Assembly: GCA_910584725.1 (NCBI GenBank)
Contig: CAJUBE010000015.1
Span: forward strand, 1 to 64,000
DNA: 64,000 nucleotides
Source of the DNA: an uncultured Lachnospiraceae bacterium
GTDB lineage: Bacteria; Bacillota; Clostridia; Lachnospirales; Lachnospiraceae
Direction of reading: 5' to 3'
Shown here: positions 8,469-17,196 of the stretch, one piece after another
How positions within the stretch are numbered: the stretch's first letter is position 1
Layout of the letters: every line of letters starts with the position of its first letter
The notes under the pieces: model-generated
What the model saw: the letters and a program-made list of their open reading frames with translations, nothing else
What the model was told of the DNA's origin: nothing
Databases searched by the model: none
Translations under genes and position numbers: made by a program

Positions 8469-9920
8469 ATGGACAGACAAAACCTGACGCTGCTCACCGA
8501 CTTGTACGAGCTGACGATGATGCAGGGGTACTTTAGAAACAAGGATCAGAACGAGACGGTTATTTTTGATGCCTTTTACAGAAACAATCCATGCGACGGT
8601 GGTTTCGCCATTATGGCAGGGGTGGAGCAGCTGATTCAGTATATCAGAGAGCTTCATTTTGAGAAAGAGGATATCGACTATCTGGCGGGGCTTGGTATTT
8701 TCGGGAAGGATTTTCTTGATTATTTGGCGGATTTTCGCTTTACGGGGGACATTTACGCGATCCCGGAGGGAACGGTTGTTTTCCCCAGAGAACCGCTTGT
8801 AAAAGTGATTGCGCCGATTATGCAGGCGCAGCTTGTGGAGACGGCGATTTTAAATATCATCAACCACCAGAGCCTAATTGCAACCAAGGCGGCGAGAGTC
8901 TGCTATGCGGCGCAGGGCGACGGGGTGATGGAGTTTGGGCTCCGGCGCGCGCAGGGTCCCGACGCGGGTACATACGGCGCGAGGGCGGCGGTGATCGGCG
9001 GCTGTGTGGGCACTTCCAACGTGCTGTGCGGGCAGCTTTTTGACGTGCCGGTCAAGGGCACCCACGCGCACAGCTGGATTATGAGTTTCCCGGACGAGTA
9101 CACGGCTTTTCGAACTTATGCCGACATGTACCCTTCCGCCTGTATTCTTCTGGTGGATACATACGATACCTTAAAATCGGGTGTGCCTAATGCGATTCGC
9201 GTTTTTACGGAGATGAGAGAGGCGGGTGTCCCGCTGACTTTCTATGGCATCCGTCTGGACAGCGGCGATCTGGCATATCTTTCCAAAGAGGCGAGAAAGA
9301 TGTTGAACGAAGCGGGATTCTCCGACGCGGTGATCTCCGCCTCCAACGATCTGGATGAATTTCTGATTCAGAGCTTAAAGGATCAGGGTGCGAAAATCAC
9401 TTCCTGGGGCGTGGGCACGCATTTGATCACGTCGAAGGACTGCCCTTCTTTCGGGGGTGTCTACAAGCTGGCGGCTATTATGGGTGAGGACGGGAAGTTC
9501 ATCCCGAAGATTAAGCTTTCCGAAAATACGGAAAAGGTGACGAACCCCGGTAATAAAACGATCTACCGCGTATATGACAGGGAGAGCGGAAAGATTAAGG
9601 CGGATCTGATCTGTCTGGCGGACGAGACGTATGACGAGAACGAGCCTCTTTTGCTCTTTGACCCGGTGGAGCCGTGGAAAAAAACGAAACTTCCGGCGGG
9701 GAGTTACCGCCTGCGGGAACTGATGACGCCGATTTTCAAAGACGGCGCGTGCTGTTATACTTCTCCGAAGGTGATGGACATCCGTGCCTACTGTCAGGAA
9801 GAACAAAATACCCTGTGGGAAGAGACAAGGCGTCTGGTAAATCCACACAGGGTACATGTTGATCTTTCAAGCAGGCTTTATGATGTGAAAATCACGCTTC
9901 TTGACCAAATGGGTCAGTGA
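8469..9920 (+). CDS. pncB: Nicotinate phosphoribosyltransferase
   Basis: The enzyme makes nicotinate mononucleotide from nicotinate and PRPP, the salvage entry to NAD. The 483-residue protein shows the N-terminal LLTDLYELTMMQGYF signature, the FGLRRAQGPDAG segment with the phosphorylatable His region nearby (THAHSW), and the YGIRLDSGDLAYLS motif that binds substrate and phosphate. Length fits the family. A strong AAAGGAGGGG site fixes the ATG at 8469. Its 3' end overlaps the convergent GH4 gene by 7 bases, leaving no room for a separate terminator. Confidence 0.95.
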   Translation: MDRQNLTLLTDLYELTMMQGYFRNKDQNETVIFDAFYRNNPCDGGFAIMAGVEQLIQYIRELHFEKEDIDYLAGLGIFGKDFLDYLADFRFTGDIYAIPEGTVVFPREPLVKVIAPIMQAQLVETAILNIINHQSLIATKAARVCYAAQGDGVMEFGLRRAQGPDAGTYGARAAVIGGCVGTSNVLCGQLFDVPVKGTHAHSWIMSFPDEYTAFRTYADMYPSACILLVDTYDTLKSGVPNAIRVFTEMREAGVPLTFYGIRLDSGDLAYLSKEARKMLNEAGFSDAVISASNDLDEFLIQSLKDQGAKITSWGVGTHLITSKDCPSFGGVYKLAAIMGEDGKFIPKIKLSENTEKVTNPGNKTIYRVYDRESGKIKADLICLADETYDENEPLLLFDPVEPWKKTKLPAGSYRLRELMTPIFKDGACCYTSPKVMDIRAYCQEEQNTLWEETRRLVNPHRVHVDLSSRLYDVKITLLDQMGQ

Positions 9921-11230
9921 TTGAACCGCGGCAAATACTCTCTGTTTTCCGCGAGGATATCGTCCAGAATCTGTTTTGCCACGGTGGCGGAGCCGACAAG
10001 TGGATGAATGGCAAGCGCCTGCAGGGCGCAGTCATAATCGCCGGTTACGGCGGCTTCAATGGTAAGCTGCTCGTAGGCCTTCACATTTTGCAGCAGACCA
10101 CGGATTTTTAAAGGGGTGCGCCCGATGTGTATGGGATGCGCCCCGTCTTTGTCGATGACGCAGTTGCGTTCGATGGACGCGTTGTCGGGAAGATCCGCGT
10201 TCGCGCCGCAGTTTAGGACATTCACAGTCTGGATGTCCTTTTTATTGTTGTAGATGGAGTCAATCAAGCTGCATGCCGCATCCGAGTAGCGCGCGCCGCC
10301 GCGTTTCGCAAGCTGTGGCGGTTTGATATCCAGATCGGGGTTCTGATAGAGGGCAAAAAGGTCTTTCTCCACCTGTTTGATGACCTCCGCGCGGCAGCCT
10401 TCCTCCTTTGCGGCGCGGTCGCACTCGGCAAACATTTCCGGCTGCATGTAGTAATATTTCAGATAACTCACGGGCACCATTCCCAGAGATTTTAAGAAGG
10501 CGGGATCATAGTGTATTTCCGGGATGTTTGCCATCACTTCTTTCGCTGATTCGGAGCAAAGCTTTTCAATGGCCGCTGCGGTCACATCTTCCCCGCGCAC
10601 CAGTACCCGCTTCGCCCAGACCAGATGGTTAATGCCCACGAAATCGCAGAACACGTCGTCCGGGGCGCAGTCAAATTTTTCCGCCATATCGCTTATCATA
10701 TTGATGGGGCAGTTGCACAGGCCGATGGCTTTCACGGCGCTGTGGTTTAAGGCGGCCTCTGTCAGAATGCCCGAGGGGTTTGCGAAATTGATCAGAAAAG
10801 CGTCGGGGCACAGCCGTTCCATATCGCGGCAGATATCCAGAATAACCGGAACGGAGCGCAGCGCCTTGGCGAAGCCGCCTGCACCGGTGGTCTCCTGCCC
10901 GATCCGGCCGTAGCGCAGGGGGATTTTTTCATCCCGTATTCTGGCATCCAGCTGTCCCACGCGAAACTGCGTGGTGACGAAATCCGCGTCCCGCAAGGCC
11001 TCTCCCCGGTCTGTGGTGGCGTGAATCTGTAAATCGACGCCGCTTTTCTCGACCATCCTTCTTGCCAGCTCGGTGACAATATGCAATTTTTCAAGTCCGG
11101 CCTCCACGTCCACCAGCCAGATATCCTTTGCGGGCAGGCTGTCATGCCGTTTGATAAAACCTTCGATCAGCTCCGGAGTATAACTGGAGCCGCCGCCGAT
11201 GGTTGCGATTTTTAAACCTCTGTCTGTCAT
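9914..11230 (-). CDS. GH4 family 6-phospho-beta-glucosidase
   Basis: GH4 enzymes use NAD+ and a divalent metal to hydrolyse phosphorylated disaccharides by a redox mechanism. This 438-residue protein begins with the dinucleotide-binding motif IATIGGGSSYTPELIEGF. It carries the metal-site Cys in the motif CNCP (residues 172-175) and a metal-binding His in GINHLVW. The C-N-x-P form of the motif is the one associated with 6-phospho-beta-glucosidases; 6-phospho-alpha enzymes have CDMP. The frame also opens at 11242, but the sequence between that ATG and the one at 11230 is itself a GGAGGT site, so 11230 is the start. It lies downstream of a lacI-type gene in the same direction. No PTS gene is in the window. 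Confidence 0.9.
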   Translation of the reverse strand: MTDRGLKIATIGGGSSYTPELIEGFIKRHDSLPAKDIWLVDVEAGLEKLHIVTELARRMVEKSGVDLQIHATTDRGEALRDADFVTTQFRVGQLDARIRDEKIPLRYGRIGQETTGAGGFAKALRSVPVILDICRDMERLCPDAFLINFANPSGILTEAALNHSAVKAIGLCNCPINMISDMAEKFDCAPDDVFCDFVGINHLVWAKRVLVRGEDVTAAAIEKLCSESAKEVMANIPEIHYDPAFLKSLGMVPVSYLKYYYMQPEMFAECDRAAKEEGCRAEVIKQVEKDLFALYQNPDLDIKPPQLAKRGGARYSDAACSLIDSIYNNKKDIQTVNVLNCGANADLPDNASIERNCVIDKDGAHPIHIGRTPLKIRGLLQNVKAYEQLTIEAAVTGDYDCALQALAIHPLVGSATVAKQILDDILAENREYLPRFNH

Positions 11231-11341
11231 AGTTACCTCCATATCTGCGCCGCTTTTGTCTCTACTTCCTGAAAATATGCGTCATGCAGCGCACCGGCGC
11301 AAATTTCATGTTTCAAATTCCACCGTTCGGGAACGATGCGG

Positions 11342-12343
11342 CTATAGGCATGTCTCCCGCAAAACCAGTTCCGCTTCAAATGTCCGGGTGACGGGTTCTC
11401 CCTCCGGGTGATTGATTCTGTCGATCAAAAGAGATACGGCCGCCTGTCCCATCTCGTAGAGCGGCTGGCGCATGGTGGAGAGCGCGGGGAACAGTATATC
11501 CTTGGAGTCGGGGACATCGTCGTCAAAGCCGATCAGCGAAAAGTCTCCCGGCGATGATAGGCCGGCCTCTTGAACTGCCCGCCAGACACCGAAAGCGGGT
11601 TTGTCTGCCCCGGCGAAGCAGGCATCCGGCCGCACGCCCTGCATCAGCCTTTTTTTCATCTGCTGATAGGCGATGTCCTCAAAGTGATCGGCGTAGAGGA
11701 TGGAGTCGGGGCCGAGCGGCATCCGATAGTCGTGCATGGCGGAAACAAAGCCGTTTAGCCGTTCCAGTCCCACATCGTAATTCATGTCACAGGTCACATG
11801 AATGATGTTTTTACGCCCCTGCTTAATCAGATGTTCCGTGGCGGTATAGGCGCCGCGAAAATTGTCAAGCAGGATTTTGTCGGCCGTGACGTCGTTCAGG
11901 TTACTCTCGATCAAAACGCTGTTCGCTGATTTTGCGGCGACATAACGGAAAAGTTCTTCATCGTCAAAACAGCTTCCGTAAGCGATAATGCCGTCCGTGC
12001 ATCCGCCCGTAAGATAATCCACATACTTCAGCCTTGCAGCCATATCCTTGCGGCCGCTGCAAAAGAGAATATTGTAATCCTGTGCCTCTGCGCCGTCCTG
12101 CAATCCGCGGATGAGAGGAAAGAAAAAGTCGTTGCACAGATCGTCCATCACCACGCCGATGGTGCTGGTTCTCTGCAAAACCAGAGATTTGGCGAGGCCG
12201 TTTGGGACGTAGTGGTTTTCCTCAATGATTTCCAATATTTTTTTTCTGTTTTCGGGACTGACCCCGGGTTTGTTGTTCAGGACTCTGGAAACCAGCGTTC
12301 TGGAAACGTTCGCCTGTTTCGCGATATCTGATATGGTAGCCAT
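11342..12343 (-). CDS. LacI-family transcriptional repressor
   Basis: This 333-residue regulator has the LacI headpiece at residues 1-50 (ATISDIAKQANVSRTLVSRV, then the hinge KSLVLQRTSTIGVV) and a periplasmic-binding-protein-like effector domain. The frame is open up to 12421, but the ATG at 12343 starts exactly at the family's N-terminus and has AAAGGCGG upstream. It is followed by the GH4 gene 111 bases downstream on the same strand, and a BadF-type sugar kinase is divergent. It therefore most likely controls this beta-glucoside locus, with a phosphorylated or free sugar as effector. The promoter contains candidate operators, so it is likely autoregulated. Confidence 0.9.
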   Translation of the reverse strand: MATISDIAKQANVSRTLVSRVLNNKPGVSPENRKKILEIIEENHYVPNGLAKSLVLQRTSTIGVVMDDLCNDFFFPLIRGLQDGAEAQDYNILFCSGRKDMAARLKYVDYLTGGCTDGIIAYGSCFDDEELFRYVAAKSANSVLIESNLNDVTADKILLDNFRGAYTATEHLIKQGRKNIIHVTCDMNYDVGLERLNGFVSAMHDYRMPLGPDSILYADHFEDIAYQQMKKRLMQGVRPDACFAGADKPAFGVWRAVQEAGLSSPGDFSLIGFDDDVPDSKDILFPALSTMRQPLYEMGQAAVSLLIDRINHPEGEPVTRTFEAELVLRETCL

Positions 12344-12446
12344 ATGCCGCCTTTCTCTTATGAACTGCCGGGAAAAGGCAATCGCTTGCAAAAATCCCGG
12401 CGGTTTTTGATATATGTGCATGTTTACATTTTTTTGCAGAATAAAA

Positions 12447-12495
12447 TGTTTCGTAATTTACATTTATATTGTAACATAGTGTTTCGAAAAGTCAA
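12447..12495 (-). promoter_or_regulatory. lacI promoter with candidate LacI-type operators
   Basis: Read on the minus strand, TTGACT (12490-12495) and TACAAT (12468-12473) are 16 bases apart. The near-palindrome TGTTTCGAAA (12480-12489 on the plus strand) fills the spacer, and a second copy, TGTTTCGTAA, lies at 12447-12456 just past the -10. A central CG flanked by inverted TTT/AAA is typical of LacI-family operators. Their positions would block the gene's own transcription. Confidence 0.55.
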
Positions 12496-12614
12496 TACCA
12501 AAGTGATAAATAATAAAATGCGGAAACGCTGTTTGTCGGGGTATAAAAAATGTATGTGCGCTTCATTTGTATACCGGAATACCTATAAACAAAGTCAAAT
12601 GCGAAGTTTGTGTG

Positions 12615-12644
12615 TTGACAGGCACGGATGAATTGGGTTAGGAT
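12615..12644 (+). promoter_or_regulatory. Promoter of the BadF-type kinase
   Basis: A perfect TTGACA (12615-12620) and TAGGAT (12639-12644) are 18 bases apart. A small hairpin with a TTCG tetraloop (ACACAT/ATGTGT, 12666-12681) follows in the leader. Confidence 0.6.
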
Positions 12645-12744
12645 AAAAACGGGATGTAAAACGATACACATTTCGATGTGTGCTAAAGAGGACAGCTAAC
12701 GATTGCAGGACGCTTCAGGGAATAATTCGGAAGGGAGAACAGTT

Positions 12745-13746
12745 ATGGATAAAAAGGGAAAGAACGAGGGATACATTCTGGGTATCGACCAGGGCGGCAC
12801 GAAAACGGCTGCCGCGGTGATGAGGAAGGATGGCTTTATTGTAGGTCGGGCGATGACGAAGGGGGCGTATTTCCCTGACGAGGGTGTGGAAAATGCGCTG
12901 CAGCGGATGCAGGAGGCTGTGGAAGAGGCGGTGCGAAGCGCCGGGATCGGCAAAGAGGAGATTGCATATACGGTGGCGGGCGTCGGCGGTATAGACTGGC
13001 CGGGGGATGATGCGATGATACGGGACGCACTGCGGGAAAGACTTTCGCTGGAGGAGATTTTTGCCTGCAATGATGCGGTCATCGCTTTCTACAGCGGCGC
13101 CGCGCGTTCCCATGGCGCGGTGATCTGCGCGGGAACGGGGATGAATGGCGCGCTGATCGACAAAAACGGCGGGCAGTTTGTCTATGGGGATTATATGGAA
13201 GAGAAGGCGCAGGGCGGAAGCGCCCTGGCGAAGCGGGCACTGCGGAAAGTGTTTGACGCGGAGCTAGGACTGTGTCCGCCCACGAAGCTGACGCCGCTGT
13301 TTCTGGGGCAGGCCGGGGTATCCGATGTGGACGCGCTGCTCAAACGCTATATGACGGAGGGGGAGTTTCGGAAAGAACTGCGCTTTCTGATGCCGCAGAT
13401 TCTGATGGTTGCTCAGAGAGCGGATGAGGCCGCCTGCGCGCTTCTCGATGAGTTTTCCGGGGAAATTGTCTCCTATATTGAGGCGGGATTTCGCAAGATG
13501 GGCATGAAGCCGGAGGAAGAGGAGATCGTGCTGGCGGGAAGTATATTCAAAGGTGTGGATAATCCCCTTACAGCCCGTGTGATGAGAGGGGTTTCGGAAC
13601 GGATGAAGGGAGCGGAGGTTGTGCAGGCGCGCTATGAACCCGTGGTGGGCGCTTGCGTTATGGGCCTGGTCAGGATGGGACTGGAAGCTTCGGAGTGGGA
13701 AAAGGGTATCCGGGAGAGCGCGTCCGTTCTGGGGCTGCTCCGGTGA
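12745..13746 (+). CDS. BadF/BadG/BcrA/BcrD-type ATPase, probable N-acetylglucosamine/sugar kinase
   Basis: This 333-residue protein of the ASKHA fold shows the phosphate-1 motif ILGIDQGGTKTAAAV near the N-terminus, an acidic catalytic region (AGVGGIDWPGD), the phosphate-2 segment ICAGTGMNGALID and an adenosine motif (VLAGSIFKG). The BadF/BcrA branch contains the GlcNAc kinases of mammals and many uncharacterised bacterial sugar kinases, which phosphorylate sugars with ATP in the cytoplasm. The ATG at 12745 follows AAGGGAG; a TTG at 12703 in the same frame lacks such a site. It is divergent from the lacI-GH4 unit, which suggests that it phosphorylates a sugar released or imported there. The exact substrate is not readable. 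Confidence 0.75.
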   Translation: MDKKGKNEGYILGIDQGGTKTAAAVMRKDGFIVGRAMTKGAYFPDEGVENALQRMQEAVEEAVRSAGIGKEEIAYTVAGVGGIDWPGDDAMIRDALRERLSLEEIFACNDAVIAFYSGAARSHGAVICAGTGMNGALIDKNGGQFVYGDYMEEKAQGGSALAKRALRKVFDAELGLCPPTKLTPLFLGQAGVSDVDALLKRYMTEGEFRKELRFLMPQILMVAQRADEAACALLDEFSGEIVSYIEAGFRKMGMKPEEEEIVLAGSIFKGVDNPLTARVMRGVSERMKGAEVVQARYEPVVGACVMGLVRMGLEASEWEKGIRESASVLGLLR

Positions 13747-13749
13747 CGG

Positions 13750-13778
13750 TTGAAATCAAGGCTTGTTGGTGCTATAAT
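13750..13778 (+). promoter_or_regulatory. Strong promoter of the VTC-DUF4956-CotH operon
   Basis: TTGAAA (13750-13755) and a perfect TATAAT (13773-13778) with a 17-base spacer start immediately after the kinase gene. This is the only good promoter I see before the tightly packed genes running to 21357. Confidence 0.7.
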
Positions 13779-13838
13779 GATTGAGATTTACCAAGAGCAG
13801 CGCTGTTTCTGTGAGCGGGAGAGGACCCGGATGTTATA

Positions 13839-14546
13839 ATGGGCAGAGAGCTTTATTCCCAGAGAAAAGAAATCAAATATATTGTACCGCTTGACAAGGC
13901 TTTGGCGGTCGGGGAACAGCTTGACAGACTGCTGCCAAGAGACGAGCATTGCATGGACGGGCCATATCTGGTGAGGAGCCTTTATTTTGACTCGGTCAAT
14001 CAGATTGACTTTGCGGAAAAACTGGCGGGTGTGATGGATCGTAAAAAGGTGCGTCTTCGAATCTATGACAAGGATGCGTCTCTGTGTAAACTGGAAATTA
14101 AGCAGAAGACCGACGACCGTCAGCAGAAGCTGAGTCTTGTTGTATCGGCATCCGATGCGGCGCAGCTGTCACATGGCAATATAAATGTGCTTCGGAAATA
14201 TTTTGACAGCTCCCGCACAAGTCTGATGGCTTATGGCATTATGGCGCAGGGGCTGTATCGTCCTGTCGCTCAGATTGCGTATGACAGGCTCGCCTACAAA
14301 TATCCTATGTATGACACGCGCGTAACGCTGGATATGAATGTCAGATCCTCCGAGTCCAATATGGACATTTTCTCACAGAGCGTCTGTTATACGCCAATCT
14401 TGTGGGAAAATGCGGTTCTGGAAGTGAAATACAGCGGGAAACTCATGGGCTTTTTGTCGGCGCTGTTTTCGCAGTTTCATCTGACGCAGGGTACTTACAG
14501 TAAATACTGTTCCGGACGTCCCGTTTTTTATGATTTTAATTATTGA
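13839..14546 (+). CDS. VTC-domain polyphosphate polymerase family protein
   Basis: This 235-residue protein has the VTC catalytic-domain pattern of a tunnel of basic and acidic strands. The visible pieces are EIKYIVP at the start, VRSLYFDS, RKKVRLRIYDKD, KLEIKQK and a C-terminal LEVKYSG. In yeast Vtc4 this tunnel makes polyphosphate from ATP. Bacterial versions are soluble and usually sit beside DUF4956 and CotH genes, exactly as here. The polymer or target made by the bacterial proteins is not established. The ATG at 13839 has a GGGAGAGG upstream at long spacing. The downstream gene starts 14 bases later. Confidence 0.85.
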   Translation: MGRELYSQRKEIKYIVPLDKALAVGEQLDRLLPRDEHCMDGPYLVRSLYFDSVNQIDFAEKLAGVMDRKKVRLRIYDKDASLCKLEIKQKTDDRQQKLSLVVSASDAAQLSHGNINVLRKYFDSSRTSLMAYGIMAQGLYRPVAQIAYDRLAYKYPMYDTRVTLDMNVRSSESNMDIFSQSVCYTPILWENAVLEVKYSGKLMGFLSALFSQFHLTQGTYSKYCSGRPVFYDFNY

Positions 14547-14560
14547 GGAGCAGGCCGACT

Positions 14561-15235
14561 ATGTCAAAGGAAGAGGTTCTCGGATATTTTTATAAAAACA
14601 GCAGCGAGTACGGCGTGAAAACAACGCTGCTCATCATGTTATGCGGTTTGGCGGTGGGAATGATTATCTATTTGACATACTTCATTTCCTCGGAGAAAAT
14701 TGCGTATAACAGAAAATTTAACTGGTCTCTGGTGACGCTGCATCTGATTACCGTGGTGGTTATGCTGATGATCAGCAGCAATATAGCCGTGTCGCTCGGT
14801 ATGGTGGGTGCGCTGTCCATTGTCCGTTTCCGGACAGCGGTAAAGGACAGCAGGGATACGATGTTTATATTCTGGGCCATGGCGGAAGGACTCTGCGTGA
14901 GCTCCCAGAACTGGCGGATGACGTTTACCACGGTGTTGTTCATAGCGGCTGTTTTGATTTTGTCCAGTCGGGTGCCGGGCATCCGTAATAAATACCTGCT
15001 GATTGTAAGCGGCGGGGAGCAGGCGATTGACAGGAAACAGTTTGAGGAGAAGCTGAAGCCGTATGTCGTCAGTTTTCGTGTGCGGACGGCAAACAAGAAT
15101 GCCGAACACGAGGAAATGATCTGCGAAATCGGAACAAAGGGTGAACTCAATCCTGACGTATTGGATGCTCTTTTGCGTGTTCCGGGCATTCAGTCTGTAA
15201 ATTGGGTGGTACAGTCCGGAGAGACGGTGGGATGA
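14561..15235 (+). CDS. DUF4956 membrane protein
   Basis: This 224-residue protein has three or four hydrophobic segments in its first 140 residues and a C-terminal cytoplasmic domain of about 80 residues resembling a small alpha/beta (ACT-like) fold. The central VGALSIVRFRTAVKDSRD segment is the hallmark of DUF4956, which is found beside VTC and CotH proteins in many Firmicutes. The function is unknown; a membrane scaffold or exporter for the polyP- or CotH-linked process is plausible. The ATG at 14561 has GAGGAG ten bases upstream. Its stop overlaps the start of the CotH gene (ATGA), indicating translational coupling. Confidence 0.8.
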   Translation: MSKEEVLGYFYKNSSEYGVKTTLLIMLCGLAVGMIIYLTYFISSEKIAYNRKFNWSLVTLHLITVVVMLMISSNIAVSLGMVGALSIVRFRTAVKDSRDTMFIFWAMAEGLCVSSQNWRMTFTTVLFIAAVLILSSRVPGIRNKYLLIVSGGEQAIDRKQFEEKLKPYVVSFRVRTANKNAEHEEMICEIGTKGELNPDVLDALLRVPGIQSVNWVVQSGETVG

Positions 15236-17172
15236 TGAGCCGAAAATGCGCGCTGCTATGTCTGGCATTTATATGCGGGGCTTTGTGCCTGCTTCTTTTA
15301 TGCGATAATTACTGCCCTGAGGAATTGCGCTTTTCCGTGGAATCCGGATTTTATGAGGAGCCTTTTGAACTGCAATTATCTGCCCCTTTCGGAGCAAAAA
15401 TTTATTACACGCTGGACGGTTCTGTGCCGGATGAAAATGCTTTTCTTTATACAACTCCCATTCTTATAGAAGACGCGACTTCGCAGCCGAATGTGCATTC
15501 CATGAGAACCGACACGTCGCCCATATTTTCATCGGAAAGCTGCGAGTATCGCCTGCCGGATGACCCGATTGACAAATGTACGATTGTCAGAGCGGCCTGC
15601 CGGGATGCCGACGGAAATTTCGGCGATGTGAAAACGGAAAGCTATTTTGTGGGCTATGACGAGAAGGCGGGCTATCGGAATATGAATGTTATGTCCGTTG
15701 TGACAGAGCCCGGGAATCTGTTTGACTACGATACGGGAATTTATGTGCTTGGCCGTAAATATGACACCGAGCTTGATGAAAACGGGCAGCCCCTGTGGGA
15801 AAACGCAAACTCTTACAACCACGGGCCTGCATGGGAACGCCCGGCGGATATTCAGATCTTTAACACGGAGCGGGAGACGGTTTTGAAGCAGTCCTGCGGC
15901 GTGCGGATTCAAGGGGGCGGCAGTCGCACTTATCTGCCCAAAAGTTTGAATTTTTACGCAAGAGAGACATACAGCAGCGCCGCCCGATTTTATGCGGATT
16001 TATTCGGAACGGAGTATATGGCGGATACGGTGACGCTCTCCGCAGGAGGACAGGATGCTTTTATCAAGTTTCGCGATATGTTTGTGTCCAAACTGACAAA
16101 GGACAGAGCCTTTAGCACGATGCGCTTTGAGCCGTACGTCATGTTTCTGGACGGTGAATACTGGGGCGTCTACTGGCTGACGGAGAGATATAATGACACG
16201 TATCTCGGCTATAATTATGGCGTCGATGCCGATAATGTTATTATGATGAAAAATAATAAACTGACCCGGGAGAGCGAGGAGGACTGGGCGGTTTACGGCA
16301 GTATGTCAAATTATCTGCAGGACACTGACTTTACAGATGAGGAAAACTATAAATCTGTCGGGGATGTTATTGATCTGCGCAGCTATATTGACTATTACGC
16401 CACGGAAATTTATATCGGCAGCTGTGTAGACTGGCCAGGCACAAACGAGGCGTTCTGGAGAGTGCGCAAACTGTCGGAAAACGGTGCGGAGAGCATGTAC
16501 GGGGACGGCAGATGGCGCTGGATGCTGTTTGATGTCAATTCAGGCTCGCTGCGGGAGGCGGTGGTGGAGGAAGACGTGCTGGCGCTCACTATGGAGAGAA
16601 GTCCGGCGTTTCGCAATTTATGTCAGAGCGACGCGTTTAAAGAGCAGTTTACCGTCACGCTTATGGATCTTGCCAATGAAACTTTTTCGGTGGAAAATAC
16701 GGAGCCGGTGATCGAGGACTGGCTCGCTCTGATGCGGGAACCGATGGAGGCGCACCTGCGGCGGTTTTACGGGGAGGAAGGCCTGTATCATTTTGATGAG
16801 GAGGTTGAGGATATCCGGACATTTATCAAAAGCCGTATGCCGTATGCCGCGCAGCATTTGAAAGAGAATTTCGGACTGGAGGGCAATCTTGCGCCGGTGG
16901 AGATAGAAACGACAGACAGCTCCGCGGGGGAGATTGTTTTAAATACAATTGCGCCGACATTTGACGGGCAGGGGAAATGGAAAGGAGAATATTTTACGGA
17001 TTATCCGATTACCCTTTCGGTAACGGTTAAGGAAGGATATCGCTTTGCGGGATGGGAGATTACCGCAGGACAGGAGAAGAAAACGATCTCGGAGGCGTCA
17101 CCGGAATTGGAGGTGCCGGAAGGCGGGCTTCACATCAAAGCGGTGTTTGAGAAAGAGGGAAGCGGCACATGA
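15232..17172 (+). CDS. CotH-family protein with chitobiase-like N-terminal domain, exported
   Basis: This is a 646-residue exported protein. A hydrophobic N-terminus (about residues 5-25, ending near LLLCDN, so perhaps lipid-anchored) is followed by a chitobiase C-terminal-like domain (IYYTLDGSVPDE). The CotH kinase-like domain comes next, with the RIQGGGSRTYLPKSLNFYA segment, the WGVYWLTERY segment and WRWMLFDVNSG. A C-terminal InlB-type repeat-like domain (GYRFAGWEIT) ends the protein. CotH proteins are atypical protein kinases of spore coats and cell surfaces. In this copy the DxD-like metal motif of the family reads D-V-N. The start at 15232 shares the ATGA overlap with DUF4956. The substrate may be a surface protein encoded nearby. 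Confidence 0.85.
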   Translation: MMSRKCALLCLAFICGALCLLLLCDNYCPEELRFSVESGFYEEPFELQLSAPFGAKIYYTLDGSVPDENAFLYTTPILIEDATSQPNVHSMRTDTSPIFSSESCEYRLPDDPIDKCTIVRAACRDADGNFGDVKTESYFVGYDEKAGYRNMNVMSVVTEPGNLFDYDTGIYVLGRKYDTELDENGQPLWENANSYNHGPAWERPADIQIFNTERETVLKQSCGVRIQGGGSRTYLPKSLNFYARETYSSAARFYADLFGTEYMADTVTLSAGGQDAFIKFRDMFVSKLTKDRAFSTMRFEPYVMFLDGEYWGVYWLTERYNDTYLGYNYGVDADNVIMMKNNKLTRESEEDWAVYGSMSNYLQDTDFTDEENYKSVGDVIDLRSYIDYYATEIYIGSCVDWPGTNEAFWRVRKLSENGAESMYGDGRWRWMLFDVNSGSLREAVVEEDVLALTMERSPAFRNLCQSDAFKEQFTVTLMDLANETFSVENTEPVIEDWLALMREPMEAHLRRFYGEEGLYHFDEEVEDIRTFIKSRMPYAAQHLKENFGLEGNLAPVEIETTDSSAGEIVLNTIAPTFDGQGKWKGEYFTDYPITLSVTVKEGYRFAGWEITAGQEKKTISEASPELEVPEGGLHIKAVFEKEGSGT

Positions 17173-17196
17173 ACGTGCGGCTTGGGAGTATGACAG

